Below are positions 20,844 to 31,300 of a stretch of 64,000 bases of DNA, piece by piece. Source of the stretch: Paulinella micropora (taxonomy: Eukaryota > Cercozoa > Imbricatea > Euglyphida > Paulinellidae); the NCBI GenBank assembly GCA_019918135.1, contig WBZZ01002058.1:1-64000 (forward strand), written 5' to 3'. The notes beneath the pieces are model-generated. The model was not told where the DNA came from. It was given only the letters and a program-made list of their open reading frames with translations, and made no database searches. The position numbers were made by a program, and so were the translations under genes. Numbering within the stretch: position 1 is the first letter of the stretch; each line of letters opens with the position of its first letter.

Positions 20844-21653
20844 TTAATTTGTCTTTTTGCCAGCCCGGCCGGGCAGCCTTGCGCTGCGCAATCGTCTCTC
20901 GTGTCCTTGGCCCTCGCGGTCCCCCGGGGCTTTTGTCGGCGCAGCTGCGATCTGCTTGTCTTCCTGGATGATGTACGACCATCGAAGTTCGGAACCCGCC
21001 CTGAAGACGGGGTTCTGCCCCGTGCCGCAGGTCAGGTACGGCCGGCGGAGGCCCGGCCACACGTACGCGGGCTTCTTGAGGACCGACAACGGCTGCTGGC
21101 CGCCGCTGTTGACCAGCTGTGCGGAGCCCTGGTACCGTAGCGCGGGCGGCAGCTCGAACACGATGGAGTTCGGCGCGCGGAGGAAGCGCTGCCAGCTGCC
21201 ATCGTGCAGCGCCAGGCGTTTCAGAATCTGGGCTTGGTGCCACTTGTACAAGTCGAGCAAAGCAAAGCCGTCGATGCAGACCGCCTCCCAAGACAGGAAG
21301 TGCGTGGCGCGCGCTGATTGCGGTTCGACCGAGAGCTTCGGGTGCGTGATGACGCTCCCGTCGAAGAAAACGCCGCCTCCCACATTGCCGGGGTTCACTT
21401 CCGTGGTCGTGAACGCGCCGAGGTTGTCGCCACCGTCGTCGATTGCGACGGCGAACACCGTGTGCCCGAGGGTGCCCAGCGCGGTGCCCTTGAGGTTGGG
21501 GTCGTCCGCACGCGGCCACCCGTAGGGTTGCTTGAGGCAGGCCGCGCACGCGGGCGCCGGTCTCCAGAGACGCACCCCGTCAGGGGCAGTGTGCAGGTCG
21601 CCCGCAGCCCAGGCGCAGCGACAGATTATGCACAGCTTTGGAGGATTCGCCAT
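20844..21653 (-). CDS. Unknown protein with N-terminal Cys zinc-ribbon-like motif
   Basis: The 269-residue ORF is intact from the ATG at 21653. The N-terminus has C-x2-C-x-C (CIICRC) and, 25 or so residues on, C-x2-C (CAAC), a likely zinc-binding pair. Conserved blocks shared with the broken plus-strand copy at 24.5-26 kb are GTLGHTVFAVAID, FFDGSVITHP, SIVFELPPALRYQGSAQLVN and the final YLTCG segment. The C-terminus is basic. No enzymatic family is recognised. The shared blocks show that this is a real protein family with at least two members here, this one being intact. Confidence 0.65.
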   Translation of the reverse strand: MANPPKLCIICRCAWAAGDLHTAPDGVRLWRPAPACAACLKQPYGWPRADDPNLKGTALGTLGHTVFAVAIDDGGDNLGAFTTTEVNPGNVGGGVFFDGSVITHPKLSVEPQSARATHFLSWEAVCIDGFALLDLYKWHQAQILKRLALHDGSWQRFLRAPNSIVFELPPALRYQGSAQLVNSGGQQPLSVLKKPAYVWPGLRRPYLTCGTGQNPVFRAGSELRWSYIIQEDKQIAAAPTKAPGDREGQGHERRLRSARLPGRAGKKTN

Positions 21654-21935
21654 CACTGGCCGAGGTTCTCGTCGGCTAGCTTCGAGTTTTTCCTGACCAA
21701 AAAAAAACAGTGCGAAAGAGACAATGGCTTTTTTTTTTCTGGCTTCTGGTGGTGCAAAACAAACGTGGCAAAACGAATCAGCATGACATTAACAATCGTC
21801 GTCTATAAAAAGGCAGACACGAGACCAACCCCCCCCCTCCCCCCCAAGGACAGACGTTCACACAAAGAAAAAGAAATTGAATGCAGCTTGCAAGGATTCA
21901 CACATTTCGCAAAAATCATATACACAAAAAAAAAA

Positions 21936-22460
21936 AAACAAGTCGCCGATACACACACACGCGACACGCCATCCAAACAAACAAGTCGCCGATACACACA
22001 CATGACACACCATCCAAACAAACAAGTCGTCTATACACACACACGACACACCATCCAACACAAACAAGTCGCCGATACACACACACGACACATTGTCCAA
22101 ACAAACAAGCACACACAAACACAAAAAAGCAATACCCGTAAACAGGCATACATAAAGCAATACCCGCAAAACAAGCATACAAACACACACACCAAAATTA
22201 GTCACAAAAAGCCACACACACACGCAGATATTAAAAGACGACACATGCACATACAAAAAAAACTCTCGAAGCATAAACACACACACAAACATGACGCACA
22301 TAGACACACACACTCTCTCTCTCAGAGGCACACACACGCGAAAACATATAAACACACGCACACACACACACGAAAACATATAAACACACGCACACACACA
22401 CACAAACATTACTTGCAAAAACAACATACAAGCACACACACATACCAACATTACTCGCAA
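21936..22460. repeat. CA-rich microsatellite with 40-bp higher-order repeats
   Basis: CA-rich sequence in which a unit of about 40 bp (cacaccatccaaacaaacaagtcg...gatacacac) recurs at least four times between 21941 and 22110. Shorter variants (gaaaacatataaacacacgc) lie at 22338-22400. The 21657-21935 sequence before it holds no gene that I can support. Confidence 0.85.
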
Positions 22461-22558
22461 ATGGTACACGCGCAAGTATTACACACTGACATCATCATAT
22501 ATATACACACACAAAACCTGTCTTCGCAAAATCGCAACATCGAACATTGACATACATA

Positions 22559-22675
22559 CAGTCAGCTCCTCCGTAACTGCCTCGAGCTCAGACCCCCGTT
22601 CCGCAACTTCCTCGAGCTCAAATATCCGCTCCGCGACCCCCAGTTCCTCCGTAACCGCCTCGAGCTCGACGGGGT
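22559..22675 (-). repeat. Inverted short block of the 48-bp minisatellite
   Basis: About 2.5 diverged copies of the minisatellite found at 23111-23640, in opposite orientation (gtcagctcctccgtaactgcc...). It separates the CA-rich array from the GT-rich array. Confidence 0.75.
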
Positions 22676-22752
22676 GGAGAGGGGTTGGTGACGAGCTGAA
22701 GTGAGGAGAGGCGGAAATGGTCAGTGCTAATACACGGCTGTGATTTTGCGCG

Positions 22753-22815
22753 AATATGTGTGTGTTTGTGTTTTGTGTGTGTGTGTGTGTATCGTCGTGT
22801 GTGTTTGTGTGTGTT

Positions 22816-22848
<33 letters not shown>

Positions 22849-23110
22849 ATTTGTGTGTGTGTGTTTGTGTGTGTGCGTGTATCGTCGTGTGTGTGTGTTT
22901 GTGTGTGTGTGTGCGTGTATCGTCGTGTGTGTGTGTTTGTGTATGTGTTTGTGTGTGTGTGTTTGTGTGTGTGTGTTTGTGTGTGTGTTTGTGTGTGTGT
23001 TTGTGTGTGTGTGCGTGTATCGTCGTGTGTGTGTGTTTGTGTGTGTTTGTGTTTGTGTGTGTATTTGTTTGTGTGTGTTTGTGTGTGTGCGTGTATCGTC
23101 GTGTGTTTGT
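22753..23110. repeat. GT-rich microsatellite with TATCGTCGTG punctuation
   Basis: (GT)n with TTTG interruptions, punctuated about six times by gtgtatcgtcgtgtgtg. This is the reverse complement type of the CA-rich array upstream, giving a large inverted arrangement. Confidence 0.9.
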
Positions 23111-23645
23111 CGGGGAAAGGCTCGTCGAGCTCGAGGCAGTTACGGAGGAGCTGACTGTCGGGGAAAGGCTCGTCGAGCTCGAGGCAGTTACGGAGGAGCT
23201 GACTGTCGGGGAAAGGCTCGTCGAGCCCGAGGTAGTTGCGGAGGAGCTGGGGGTCGCGGAACGGCTCGTCGAGCCCGAGGTAGTTGCGGAGGAGCTAGGG
23301 GTCACGGGGCTCGTCGCCCGAGGTAGTTACCGAAGAGCTGGGGATCGCGGAAAGGCTCGTCGAGCCCGAGGTAGTTACCGAAGAGCTGGGGGTCGCGGAA
23401 CGGCTCGTCGAGCCCGAGGTGGTCGCGGAGGAGCTGGGGGTCACGGATCGGCTCGTCGAGCCCGAGGTAGTTGCGGAGGAGCTGGGGGTCGCGGAAAGGC
23501 TCGTCGAGCCCGAGGTAGTTACCGAAGAGCTGGGGGTCGCGGAAAGGCTCGTCGAGCCCGAGGTAGTCGCCGAAGAGCTGGGGGTCGCGGAAAGGCTCGT
23601 CGAGCCCGAGGTAGTTGCGGAGGAGCTGGGGGTCGCGGGTTTGCC
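23111..23645. repeat. 48-bp minisatellite, about 11 copies
   Basis: The unit gtcgcggaaaggctcgtcga...gaggagctgggg repeats head to tail with point differences and one shortened copy near 23300. Because 48 is divisible by three, both strands stay open: plus gives EVVAEELGVAERLVEP, minus gives TPSSSATTSGSTSLSA. Confidence 0.9.
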
Positions 23646-23666
23646 GGGCGACTTGCTTTTAGGCAT
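23295..23666 (-). CDS. Possible Ser/Thr-repeat protein encoded by minisatellite
   Basis: A minus-strand ATG at 23666 starts MPKSKSPGKPATPSSS and then reads 16-residue Ser/Thr/Gly repeats to a stop at 23295, where the repeat loses frame. A longer open frame in the next phase continues to 22727. The mucin-like composition would fit an O-glycosylated or disordered protein, but there is no signal peptide. The plus-strand acidic reading is equally open, so coding is uncertain. Confidence 0.3.
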   Translation of the reverse strand: MPKSKSPGKPATPSSSATTSGSTSLSATPSSSATTSGSTSLSATPSSSVTTSGSTSLSATPSSSATTSGSTSRSVTPSSSATTSGSTSRSATPSSSVTTSGSTSLSAIPSSSVTTSGDEPRDP

Positions 23667-23732
23667 AGTTTTGCCTGGCGAGTCAGTAGCGGCTTGATCA
23701 CCCCCTATGTTCCCGCTGCTATCCTCATCTAA

Positions 23733-24500
23733 ATTCGTATCTTGGTTTTGATTCGTCTGTGTGACTTGCCCTCGCTGCGCTAATTTCCAGGACTAGAAAA
23801 TGATCGCACTCCCAGGGAACTAGATGCCTGAGAAATTTTCCTAACCAAAAATGTGCTTTCCTGCCGTACGATCCAGTCGGTCGGTCGGTCGATTTTGTTT
23901 ATTATTATTTCTCTCTTTTTTTTTACAATTTTGTTCTTGTCTTGCTGGCCACCGCCCCCCCCCCTATCTTTACCGTGGCAGCCACAATCCACGCCCAATT
24001 TCCCCTTCCCACACCCTTCCCCCCCCCCCCCCCTCCTCTCTCTCTCTGTCTCTCCGCACCTGTGTCCAGTTGTCGGTGTGTGTAGCCGCGCCGAAAATGT
24101 CTCCTTTCTCCAGCATTAAAAAAGCTTTAGCCGTCTCCGCCTCCTTCCCGACCCCCCCCCCCCCACCCACTCTTGTCGCCTGTACCCAAGGTTGTTCTGG
24201 AACAGCAAGAAACAAAAAAAGGGGCAAAAGCTTGGGCAAGGGGAGGGGAAGAGGGGCAGGGGGGGGAGGAGGAACAACGAAATGATTTCTTCTTTCCTTA
24301 CTTGCCAATAGCCCTTCTTTGTATTTGAGCAACAATGTGTAGAAAGACAAAGAAAAGGGCTTAACAGCGATTTCTGCTTGCCGTCCGCGGGCTTGCACTT
24401 TCTTAAGATAGCGTTTTTTCTCCTCCGACGTTTCCCTCGTTCTGAACCCTGCCACAAAAAGCCCCCCCCCCCCCCCCAAAAAAAAAGCAGGCCACGAGAA
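23733..24500. other. Spacer, no supported gene
   Basis: Contains poly-C tracts (about 23956, 24021, 24151, 24464) and CT-rich sequence near 24035. I see no coding sequence. Confidence 0.5.
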
Positions 24501-24507
24501 CATCGAC

Positions 24508-26071
24508 GTGCTTCTTTGTCATGGAGATCCCAGCGCATTGGGTGCACGAAGCTCGTTGGTTGACAGCAGACGAAAAAAACGTAATCCCGTCTGCCAGGTT
24601 TGCGCATGCGGCGAATTTGCGGTGGGGATGTTGACGCACGCCCCGGACCAAATACAGCTCTGGCAGCCGGTTGCCGCGTGTGGCGTTTGCATAGTCCAGC
24701 CTCTAGGCTGGCCAACCAAAGAAGCCCGTGACCTCCCAGGCGATGCGAGGGGTACATTAGGACACACGTCTTTGCCGTAGCCGTTGATAACAAGCATGAG
24801 AACTTTGGCGCGTTTACTACGATCCCTCTCTCGCAGAACGAGCGCCATCGTGGGATGTTATTTGATGGCGAAGTTTCATACCATCCTAGAGGCCGCGATA
24901 CCCCTGTACACGAACGGCGATCGCCCCGCGACCCGCCCATGTATGCTGGGGTTGCTGCTGAAACGCCTACATCCCACTGGATCCCCTGGGACATGGTCTG
25001 GAGAATCGACGGACGCGAACTATTGGAACGATACAAGGCACTGCAAGCAGAAATACTCGGAGAGGTCTTGGCAGAACATGATAATTCTTGGTCAAATTTT
25101 AATGCTAGGGCTGGCAAGTCTATAGTCTTCCATCTGCCCCGTCATATGCGCTACAAAGGCTCGGCCCAGCTGGTTAACGCCAAGAAACGTTGCTCGCGTG
25201 CTCTGGAGGGCCGGGTAGTTTCATGCCCCCTGCTTAGAAAAGAAATTGGTAGATGTCATTTAGAGAAACCTTTGACATCGTACCGCCCTATCTTGTATGC
25301 GGGCGCGGCAGGGGCGACATGTTTGTTTCGGGTGATCAACTGTTCTGGGACTACGGCTGTGACCATGCAAGAGAAAAGAAGCAGCAAAGACAGGCACTGC
25401 CGCGCCGGCCGTTCTCGTCGTCCTCATCCCCGCCTTTCTCTTCCTCGCCGGCGTCCTCCGCACCTTTCCCTTCTTCGCCTGCGTCCTGCCCGCCGTTCTC
25501 ATCGCCTTTGTCTTCGCAAGTGCCAAGGAAATCGCATGTCCACAAATCTACAAATTTCCTGCCCAACCTTGCCCCTTCTCTCTACTATGACGTTCGAACC
25601 CTGGCTGAGATTTGTGGGACCAGCAAGATCGTTCTTGTGCATTTCGAAGAGAACGGGCTAGAGGAATTCTCACCAGCAGAATTGGCGCAAGTCTCTTGCT
25701 GCGACCTCAAGTTCTTTGAAAAAGCCAGAACTGTCCAAGAACGAGAACAAATGTTTGACAAGTCATTTGTGTGCTTTGTGTGCATGCCGGATCAGTATTT
25801 AGCACTCATGGTAGAAAATTTCGAACAATTCGCGTTAACTTTGGACAGTGATGACGAAAGAACAACAAAGGTGGCTGGCCTCGGCATAGCGTGCGGGTGC
25901 AACTTCGACCTGGCCCTAGACATCTGGAGACAACGCGTAATAGCTAGACAAGTATCTCCATTCTGCCGTATTTACGGCCAAGCCATCTGTTGGCAGATAA
26001 CCTATTCGGACAGGAAAGAGAAAAAAACAAGCAAATTGAGAGCTACTCGAGGGGGTAAGCGGATGCTTTAA
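24508..26071 (+). pseudogene. Broken paralogue of the 20844-21653 gene
   Basis: Blocks matching the intact paralogue appear in order but in three frames. The cysteine N-terminus with GTLGHT is at 24590-24770. After a one-base loss near 24770, VFAVAVD...FGAFTT and LFDGEVSYHP to KSIVFHLPRHMRYKGSAQLVN run to about 25190. After another frame change near 25240, PPYLVCGRGRGDMFV continues. The last frame (25253-26071) extends about 230 residues beyond the paralogue's end, through a Ser/Pro-rich linker into VRTLAEICGTSKIVLVHFEE and a cysteine-containing C-terminal domain. No ATG in frame precedes the cysteine motif, so the start is lost or shifted. The extra domain may be a fusion or an adjacent gene. 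Confidence 0.6.
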
Positions 26072-26089
26072 AAAAGGCTTACAGGCGCA

Positions 26090-27129
26090 TACAAGAGGCT
26101 TTTAACAAAAAATTCTTCCGCTAGTTTCCATTTGTCAAAATTATAATCCAGACAGAAAACAACAACAATACAAAGTCTGGATCGAAGGGCAGAAGCTCTG
26201 GTATGAGCAGGATGCTAAGCCAGGAACCGTAGTGTCTTGCGATCAGTTTTTTTATGTAGTGTTCTGGCCCCCCTTCAACTTTGCGCTGGTCGCAAGACAG
26301 AAGATTACATCTTCAGCACATTTCATTATAGCAGAGTTCCCGGCAGTTCTTAACAAAGCCGTAAATCCCGGAGACGTAAGCTCCTCGGACGAAGATAGCG
26401 ACAAACGCAGCGAAGACGGGCAAACAACGCCGCGGAGGTCTCGTAGGAGACAAGGGAGGGGCAAGCACGAAAGGGCTCTTAAAAAGAACGACGGAGAAAA
26501 CGGCTGTGCCAGCATGTCCGGCGTTGGCAAACGTCTCGCCGAACGATGGGAGCGCGAGCAGGACACCAAGATGCAGGGCTGGGATGCACGACAAGAGCAT
26601 TTTGTTCCGCATTACCGCCAGCCTAACATCAAGGGCGCGCGCTACGCGGGCATCATTGGCGCCGGGAAGCCCATTCCAACCGCTCTTCTCGCGCACTGCG
26701 CGCTAGGCGCTACCCACGAGAAAAACGCAAATGCAGAGATCGTGGTTGACGAGCAACACAGATTTTATCTGCAGACGATTCCAGCTAGACATTTCCAGGA
26801 ACATGATCTGGTGCTCGTTAATTACAGATGGAAGGCTAGTGCTCGTTAATTACAGATGGAAGGCTAAATATATCACGGGTTTCGCTGATCTCAAACAAGA
26901 TTCTTTCAGAGAAGAGCTGAAACAAAATCCCGTCATGCAAGGATTTATAAATACTCAGCTGCAAGGCGTGGAGGCTTTGCCTGGGCCAGGAAGAACAGAA
27001 CTAACGGAATTACAAGGTAAGATAGTAAGCAGAAAGAAGAAGAATTCACGGAAGGCCCGGACACAAGAGAAGCCAAATCCAAACGCCGTGCGTAGACAAA
27101 CACCAGAAAGCTTAGCCGCAGCCAGTTAG
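26090..27129 (+). pseudogene. Unknown protein broken by a 28-bp tandem duplication
   Basis: The frame opens after a TAA near 26100 and reads KVWIEGQKLWYEQDAKPG, FFYVVFWPPFNFAL, an acidic Ser-rich patch and an Arg-rich patch (RRSRRRQGRGKHER). It continues with YAGIIGAGKPIPTALLAHC. It ends abruptly at 26849 because the 28-bp segment ending in cagatggaaggcta is present twice (about 26811-26866), which shifts frame by one. The following frame continues KYITGFADLKQDSFREELKQ to a Lys-rich tail. It may originally have been continuous with the preceding broken gene. No family recognised. Confidence 0.5.
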
Positions 27130-27417
27130 GGATAGAAGAAGAGGTCGGTAGCGCTGGTTTCGTAGCTTACAAGAATGAAAACAAAAGATACACACGAATA
27201 GCCCTCCCTTCTTTTTTGTTTTTTTTGCCAGCTTTCTTATATTTTTTTTAAAGCACCGAAAGTCCGTGAAGAAATCGTTTTCCTGCTTGGAACAAAAAAA
27301 AAATCTTCTGCCGTTTCTTTTTAAATTAGTAAAATTTCAATGCCTTGGTTTGGTTTTTAAAAAAGCAGAGGAACAGGAGGGGGAGCAGGAGGGGGGGAAA
27401 GAAGAAGAGGTTTCTAG
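27130..27417. other. Spacer, no supported gene
   Basis: T- and A-rich with a purine-rich stretch at 27360-27410. It lies between the ends of two convergent broken genes. Confidence 0.45.
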
Positions 27418-28037
27418 CTACGCACGCGCGCTGTACACCGCAGGGTGGCGAACACGCCACAATTTCGCACAGGCACGCGGTGCGTCCGTGTGACACAGGT
27501 ACAAGACGCCACCAATCGTCCGGCAGCGCACGCCCGCCTCTTGGCAAGCTCTCAGGAGTTCCTGGTAGCGGGGCACGAGCCGGCCGTTGTACAACGCAAA
27601 GCTAGCGCAGCAGGATGCAAGACTAGCCGCGGAGGCCGGCCCTGCCGCAAGTCGGTCATTCTGGTGACGCAGGGGGTAGGCACTGCTAGTTCGTGTTCCG
27701 CGCACAAGCTAAGCCGCGACTGTGGTAGCGCTGGAATAAGACAACGACTGCAGAGCTTGCCAATACGACTCACAAGCGTGCTGGCGGGGGCTGAGGGTCT
27801 TTTCAACAAGAGCCCCGCGCGGCGCTGCACTAAGTTGGACAAGGGATTAAAGGCCACGGAAGCTCCGTCCATTTTCCTCCGTTTGCTGGGACGTGCAGTC
27901 CGGCAATGCTCGTAAAGAAAGCTAATGAGGTTCAAACTGTCCCTGGCCGGCAGGATATCGAGCAGCAGGCCCCAGATTACGCAATCAAAAGCAAGCCAGG
28001 CGCCGCGGCGCACAGCTGTCTGCGAGCGGCCGCCCAT
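27418..28037 (-). pseudogene. Small unknown protein, frameshifted
   Basis: From the ATG at 28037 the protein starts MGGRSQTAVRRGAWLAFDCV and includes LLLDILPARDSLNLISFLYE and a basic SKRRKMDG. The first frame would stop at 27552. The sequence in the adjacent frame after about 27640 is more protein-like (FALYNGRLVPRYQELLRACQ, GVLYLCHTDAPRAC) and runs to 27418. I therefore read one gene of about 206 residues with a frame change. Function unknown. Confidence 0.45.
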
Positions 28038-28124
28038 ATTTCCCTTCTTTTTTTTTAATCCGTTGCCGTAATATGTCAACCAAATAAGCAAAACAAACAA
28101 AAGGAAGACGAAAAAAAAAGTAGA

Positions 28125-28272
28125 GGGCACAGGGGAAGGGAAAAGGGCGGGGGCACAAAGGAAGGGAAAAGGGCGGGGGCACAGGGAAAGGGAAAAGGGT
28201 GGGGGCACAGGGAAAGGGAGGAAGGGGGGGGGAAGGGGAAGGGGAAAAGGGCGGGGGCACAGGGAAAGGGGG
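28125..28272. repeat. GGGGGCACAGGGAAAGG-type tandem repeats
   Basis: About five purine-rich repeats of roughly 30 bp (gggcgggggcacagggaaagg with variants) lie in the 5' flank of the 28037 gene. Confidence 0.7.
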
Positions 28273-28311
28273 GTGGGGAAGGAGGCAGCTTTTACTCCCC
28301 CCCTGTGCCCC

Positions 28312-31300
28312 TCACCCCATTCGTTCCAGCACCTCGCAGGTCCGGTTGGCCTTTACTGGGGCGGCGTGCCGTAGTCGTCTGCTATGGCCACGACCTTGGC
28401 CTTGCAAATGCCAGAGTCCGTCTCCGTGGCCCCCGTCTGGCAGGCGCAGGCCCAAGGAAACCTCTGATCCCCCCACGACGCGGACCAGGGCCGACAGCGT
28501 AGACTGGCCGCAGACGATTTCCTTGGTCGGGACCGGCAACGATTTGTCCGAGGGAAAATCGGGCCGTTTGCAGCTGCAGCTCTGTTCGCCCTCCGGGCGC
28601 AGGCACCTGAACTTTTTGTCTACCGCGCACAGGCACTTGCACTTGCACTTGGCCTGCTTACCATCGTTGTTGTAGTAACAAGTAGCTGACACGTGGCAGG
28701 CGGGCGTACAGATGCGGTCCTGACAGAACCTGCCGCCAAAGCCCGCCTCGCACTGGCAGGCCTGGCCGTCGGCCGCCGCGCGCATCGCGGCCTCGTACCG
28801 AGCCTCACGCGCCGCGTGCTTGAGGTAGGCAGGGAGCTAGAAACGGTCGAGATCGTGCGACTCCAGACAGCAAAAAAAAAAAGGGCCGCAGACTTGCGGT
28901 ACGAAAAACGGGCGAGGGCCGGCAGATGGTCGAAATCGTGCGACTCCAGCGGAAAGGCGCGCGCCTGCGTGCACTGGCCGCTGCCGCTGCACTGCTTGCC
29001 TGTGGAGCCACGCAGGGGCCACACATTTATTGACTCCAGCAGATCGGCATCGATGGTCGAGCGGGCGGCCTCCTCGTACTGCCCTAGATACCAGTTCCAG
29101 ACACACTGTTTGTCGGCGGTGCGATTGTCGTAGCACCCCCCGCTCAGCGTGACGTACTCGCAGAACCGTCCGAAGTAGCCGGGGCTGCATTTGCCGCACT
29201 TGCTTGCGCCGCTAGACTGGTTGTGCAAGCACACCCCCGACGTCTTGCTGCCGGGCACGAGCAGGCTGACACGGGGCAGCTCGCAGCCAAAACACTCGCC
29301 GCACTCGACTTCGGCGCCGGCGGCCCGCTTGCACTCAACCGCCGGGCTGTGGAAGCAGCCCTCGGGCGGTAGGTTGCAGCTGGCGGGCTGGACGTAGGGC
29401 GAGCTGGTCCAGCCGTTGCTGACAAAACCCGTGAACGGTTGCGCCACGCAGTAGCGCGGGTCTCCTTGCTCGTACAAGTAGCAGCTTTTTCTGGCGCCCC
29501 CCGTGAGCATGTATTCGCCACAGCGACACGTCGCGGCCCTCTCGTCCGCACGGAAGTCGGCTACACAGACGCCGCGCCCGCTGCAGTCCTCGCCTCTGCC
29601 ATACGAAAGCTTGGACTTGCACACGCCGCGCCCGTCGATGTCGCACGCGTCCTGTTGCAGCACGCGCGCGACCCTGGGCTCGCCTTGCTCGTCGTACACC
29701 AGCGTGGGGGGGTCCGTGTTCGGCTTGACCCGGAAGCCGCTGTTGCACTGGCAGCGGCCGTTGCTGCCGCAGATGCCCCGGTCCCAGCCGCAGGGCACGC
29801 TGGCAGCGTCGCGCGGCGCCACGGTCGTGTCGGGCACGGACCACGACAACGTGGATTGTGCGTACCAGTCGTAGTTGTACGGCACGGGCTGCGGGCAGCG
29901 CGGCACAAAACAGCCTTGCCAGTAGTGTCAGTCCACCAGCACCGGCTCGTTGCGCCACAGCGGGAAGGACAGCGACGAGCAGTTGCAGCCGCCCGCACTC
30001 CAACGAGTAGCGCCGTGCGAGAACGCATCAATTGTTACCCAGTTGCGCCAGTTCCAGTACGCCGCAAACTGCCAGGGCCACGTCATGGCCAGCGTCCCGC
30101 AGCTAGAGGGTAGCGGCTCGTGGCCCGTGAGGTCCACTTTCTCTCCCCACGGCGCGTCATAGTCGCAACTGTCGGCGAGGCCGGCACTTGCGACCGCGCC
30201 GCCGGACCAGGCCGGCACGAAGTAGCGCAGCAGCGTGTGCGACCGCGTTTCGGCTACCGCCACGGCATGGTCGCCCGGCCGGAAGCGGTCCGCCGCCGAG
30301 CTGCGCGGGCGCGCCGCCCGCAGGTCGTCCTGCGCCTGGGCCAGCAGCTCCAGCTCCGCCGCCGACCCCGGCCACGCACCGCCTGAAACGCAGGCCCCGC
30401 GGCCTGCGCCGCAGCCCTCCGGCAACGTCGGGGCCGTAACGGCGGCATCGACGTGGCCGGCGCGGCGGGCCTCGTAAACGTTCCTGAGCACGAGGGCGTC
30501 GCGCACTACCTCCCGCACGAGGTCCATGCGGAGCAGCGTTCGCTGGATTAGCAACAGTTGATCCTGTGTAACGCCTTTGTGATCTTGCAAGGAAAAGAAC
30601 CTGCCGTTCGCAGATTCGCTGAGCCACTGGCTGGGAGCGGCGCCGGCGGCCGTCAGGTTCAGCAGTGCCAAATAATAGCCGACCGCGAGCCTCGCGGCGG
30701 CGTAGCCGGCAACCGGGCCAGCTGTGGGCACCCAAACAGTGTTTCCTGGCAGTCGGTTTGGTTGCCGCACACCTGCCTCCGCCACTCGGTCTCGTTCTTG
30801 TTAGCGACCAGGGCCGCCAAGCCCGGCAGCGCTTTCGGGTCGGGTGGCAGCCCCACTGCCCCTGCCAGCGCGCCAGTTTTCTTGCAGCACTGTTCTTGCA
30901 CGCGACAGCGCCGCGGGCCGCCAGCCGGACCAAGACCAGTCAACGAAGCGGCTGCAGGCCTGGTTGACCCGCCGGTCCAGGGCTACGACCGCGCTCTGCA
31001 GCGACGTGACCAGGACGTCGCCGCGCGCCGCCAGCTCCCCTTCTGGCACGGGGTGCAAGTAACGCGTGCTCTGTTTGTCGGCGTCTAGCTGGTGCAGGCG
31101 CCCGGGGTCCAGGCGCAGCAGTTCCGCTAACGGGAAGTTCAGCTCTCGCTCGCTAAAGAACACGCCGCCGTTCGCGAAGATCACGATCGCCTGGCAACGC
31201 ACGTCCTCGAAGCACAGCTGGCGCTGCGCGTCGCTGGGCGCCAACAGCGCGTTCGCGGTCGGGCGTGGGTACGCCGTGAGCTCCGCAAAAAGGTTCGGGC

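Noticed and set aside
24519-25117. Minus-strand ORFs opposite the broken paralogue
   Set aside because: The plus strand aligns in order with the intact paralogue at 20844-21653, which decides the coding strand.
30157-30933. Arg/Ala/Pro-rich ORFs opposite and alongside the giant gene
   Set aside because: They are GC-driven shadow frames; the Cys/Trp/glycosylation pattern follows the other frame.
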